Part shown: positions 32,974 through 35,042 of the stretch, piece by piece
Numbering within the stretch: position 1 is the first letter of the stretch
Layout: every line of letters begins with the position of its first letter
Origin: Candidatus Hydrogenedentota bacterium
Lineage (GTDB): Bacteria > Hydrogenedentota > Hydrogenedentia > Hydrogenedentales > SLHB01
Length of the DNA: 35,042 bases
NCBI GenBank assembly: GCA_016215105.1
Contig: JACRLJ010000044.1
Location: 1-35,042 of the forward strand
Reading direction: 5' to 3'
Position numbers and translations under genes: made by a program
Notes under the pieces: generated by a model
Seen by the model: only the letters and a program-made list of their open reading frames with translations
What the model was told of the DNA's origin: nothing
The model's database searches: none

Positions 32974-35042
32974 CTACTCCTCCAGCAGATTCGTCTCGCG
33001 AATCTTCCATGTCTTCGTGTTGATCCGGATCGTCTTGATTTCATGCGGCGCGAACGTCACATCGAGGGACTTCTTCCAGTGCGGGAGCTGCACCTTTGCC
33101 GCGCCGGTCTTGCCCGCTGTCTCATACCCGCGAATAATCAAATCCTTGCCGTCTTCGCTCTTCTTGAGCACCGTGAGCAGCACGTTCGCCGCCGTGGCGT
33201 TCAGGAACGACGCGTTCGCCGGCAGGGCGCCCTTGTGACCCGACTCCACGTGTACGATCACCGGCTCATTCAGCTCCCACGACTTCTTCGCGACATTCGC
33301 CGCTTCCCAGCCGCCCTTATGCGGAACGAGTTGGATGTGTACCGTCTGCCAGCCCTGATCGATGATCGACCACGGCTTTGACGAATCGTAACGGCCCCGA
33401 TCATGGTGAGCGTAGGCCGGACTGCGCAGCATCGTCACGCGCATTATTCCGTCGCGCACGTCGAAGCCGTACTTCGAGTCGTTCAGCACTCCGAATCCAT
33501 ACGTCTTGCCATTCGCGGTCCCTGTCAAGTCAAACCACTTTTGCCCCGGCTCCTCGAATCCCTGAGTGTTCCGCACCTGCGACCCGTAGGCGGTATCGTA
33601 GGTCGCCGTACCCTCGGTGATCGTGGTTTCGTACCCAAGCTTCAGCATGGTGTATTTCTGCTGCCAGTTGATCCGGAACTTGCAGTCAATCGTGTCCACG
33701 TCGCGGTAGACGCTTACAGTCTGATCGATAGTGGACTTGTCGAACGTCGAAACGATGCGCATCGTCGCGCGGATATCGCCCAGTTCCAACAGTTCGAGCG
33801 AAGCGCTGCCGAACCGCCCCGCCTCGTTGCGGAACTCGTCGTACCCATGGCTCCACGTGTCGGAACTGTCCACCATGCACGCCAGCACGTTACCCTTCGT
33901 CAGCGTTTCAACTTTGTTCTTCTTGTCGTACAGGCGCAGCATCTGGCCCGTGGACGGGTCGAACTCGATGCGCCACCACTCGTTATCGAGGAAGTCGCGG
34001 CCGCCAAGCAATGTCTTGGCGACCTTCACCGTTTTGGCGCCCGACTTCGCGCTGAAACAGCGGTAGCCCAGCGCAGGCACTTCCGCCGTGAAGAGCTTGG
34101 TCGTGTGGCCGATGCGGTCTCCGTCCGCCGCTTGGCTCGGGATAGGTTTACCCTTCTCATCCGCGATGTGATACGGATGCGTCAATTCGCGGCCCACCAT
34201 TCCACCGGGATTCACGACGGTCTTAACCGGCCACGGCAGCGGATTCACCACCACGATGGTGTTGCCCTCGTCCGAGGTGTCGATGGTCCGCGCGATGGTC
34301 TGAATGGATTCGTTGAGAATATGGCGCGCGGCGTGTTTCGCGGCGCCCATCTGGTCGCGCGTGTCGTTGTAGGATTCCTCGATGCTGGTGCCCGCGAGGA
34401 TGTCGTGAAACTGGTTATAGAGCACGTGTTTCCAGGAATGCTCCAACGCGGCCTGGGGATACGGGTGGCCCTGCAGCAGCCACGCGATCGTCGCGAACCG
34501 TTCCGCCGCCATCAACACATGCTCGCCCTGCCGATTCAACCGCTTCACTTCCGAGTGAACGCTGTAACATCCCCGCGCGTGATGTTGCAGGTCGGTCGTG
34601 ATACGGGGAATCGCGGTCTTCTTCGTTTTCTTCTGGAAACCCTCGAAGTACTCGAGCAATGTCGAGAACTTCACGTTGGCCAGCCCGGTATCCTTCTGCG
34701 CGTCCAGGATCTGCTTGATCGCGACTTTGGTTGGCCCGCCGCCGTGATTACCGACACCGAAGAATCCGATGATTTCTGTTTGCCCCGGATTCAGGTGTGG
34801 ATTGTGCGGCAGGCGCTTAATCCGGTCCAACGCGTCATTTCGGGCGACATAGTTTTCCTGCAAACAGCACGCCAGAATCTCTGAGCCGTCGTTGGCTTGC
34901 CACCAGAACGTCGTGCCATCTGTGTAACGCATCTCACCCCAGTCCGGCCGCATATAGACGTAATAGTCGATGCCGCTTTTCTTGAAGATTTGGGGAAATG
35001 TTCCTGCGTGACCAAAGCTGTCCGGATTGAATCCCACCCTCG
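32974..35042 (-). CDS. Glycoside hydrolase family 38 alpha-mannosidase (5' end outside window)
   Basis: The reading frame is open to the window edge, so the N-terminus is missing; about 689 residues are visible. GH38 enzymes are retaining, zinc-dependent alpha-mannosidases. The catalytic nucleophile motif is seen at the start, RVGFNPDSFGHAG, with the Asp at 35020-35022. It is followed by FPQIFKKSGIDYYVY and the conserved GVGNHGGGPT. The middle helical domain (NQFHDILAGTSIEESYNDTRDQ) and the C-terminal beta domains with NEWWRIEFDPSTGQMLRLYDK are typical. The frame carries on upstream through the GTG at 35037, which is therefore unlikely to be the start. A diverged copy of its last codons lies at 32133-32219. 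Confidence 0.93.
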   Translation of the reverse strand, partial: RVGFNPDSFGHAGTFPQIFKKSGIDYYVYMRPDWGEMRYTDGTTFWWQANDGSEILACCLQENYVARNDALDRIKRLPHNPHLNPGQTEIIGFFGVGNHGGGPTKVAIKQILDAQKDTGLANVKFSTLLEYFEGFQKKTKKTAIPRITTDLQHHARGCYSVHSEVKRLNRQGEHVLMAAERFATIAWLLQGHPYPQAALEHSWKHVLYNQFHDILAGTSIEESYNDTRDQMGAAKHAARHILNESIQTIARTIDTSDEGNTIVVVNPLPWPVKTVVNPGGMVGRELTHPYHIADEKGKPIPSQAADGDRIGHTTKLFTAEVPALGYRCFSAKSGAKTVKVAKTLLGGRDFLDNEWWRIEFDPSTGQMLRLYDKKNKVETLTKGNVLACMVDSSDTWSHGYDEFRNEAGRFGSASLELLELGDIRATMRIVSTFDKSTIDQTVSVYRDVDTIDCKFRINWQQKYTMLKLGYETTITEGTATYDTAYGSQVRNTQGFEEPGQKWFDLTGTANGKTYGFGVLNDSKYGFDVRDGIMRVTMLRSPAYAHHDRGRYDSSKPWSIIDQGWQTVHIQLVPHKGGWEAANVAKKSWELNEPVIVHVESGHKGALPANASFLNATAANVLLTVLKKSEDGKDLIIRGYETAGKTGAAKVQLPHWKKSLDVTFAPHEIKTIRINTKTWKIRETNLLEE

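Noticed and set aside
33403-34884. A 493-codon open frame antisense to the GH38 gene
   Set aside because: It mirrors the GH38 frame, has an Arg/Val/Asp-rich composition typical of antisense frames in GC-rich DNA, and shows no domain; the opposite strand encodes clear GH38 motifs.
1-35042. tRNA, rRNA or CRISPR loci
   Set aside because: I saw no cloverleaf with a GGTTCGAATCC-like arm, no rRNA signature and no short regularly spaced direct repeats; a tRNAscan-SE or Infernal run would be decisive.

Overview
The window is a GC-rich bacterial chromosome segment with dense coding and short gaps. No rRNA, tRNA or other taxonomic marker is present. The gene content suggests a heterotrophic bacterium of the Planctomycetota/PVC or Hydrogenedentota type: a Tat-exported DUF1501 protein, GH29 and GH38 glycosidases, a MalFG-type sugar importer, BACON-repeat/von Willebrand A lipoproteins with a recurring GCPS lipobox, and an NtrC-type regulator. 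This placement is inference from gene content only.

Layout. 1-2.7 kb: the tail of an unidentified gene, a lone IS200-type transposase gene, a small lipoprotein and a DUF1501 protein. 2.8-5.0 kb: a methyltransferase, then an overlapping GNAT acetyltransferase/nucleotidyltransferase pair. An 88-bp promoter-like repeat occurs twice, at 3713 and 5230. 5.3-9.5 kb: a tightly packed carbohydrate operon (GH29-like fucosidase, sugar-binding lipoprotein, two permeases) with no ATPase gene. 9.5-10.5 kb: a divergent O-methyltransferase-like gene.

11.0-20.7 kb is the most unusual part. A promoter is followed by a B12/radical-SAM-like protein that has lost its cluster cysteines, then a ketosynthase with Gln in place of the second catalytic His. 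Next come a membrane histidine kinase, a paralogous kinase whose phospho-accepting His is Gln but which has gained a receiver domain, and a sigma54-activator response regulator. The first five genes are 11 bp or less apart or overlap, so they are probably co-transcribed; a PfkB sugar kinase follows after 85 bp. Two or three members look catalytically disabled, which suggests a sensory or regulatory system built from lipid/polyketide-type enzyme folds rather than an ordinary pathway.

20.9-29.0 kb: pdxH, then on the minus strand two adjacent paralogous BACON-vWA lipoproteins (1312 and 844 residues) and a leucine-rich-repeat lipoprotein. Clear hairpin terminators separate the units. 29.0-29.95 kb has no conventional gene but holds a promoter, a candidate rod-shaped RNA (6S-like) and a possible 54-residue small ORF. 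30-35 kb, minus strand: a GT-C-type membrane glycosyltransferase translationally coupled to a small helical protein, a decayed C-terminal remnant of a GH38 gene, an unrecognised 184-residue gene, and a GH38 alpha-mannosidase running off the window.
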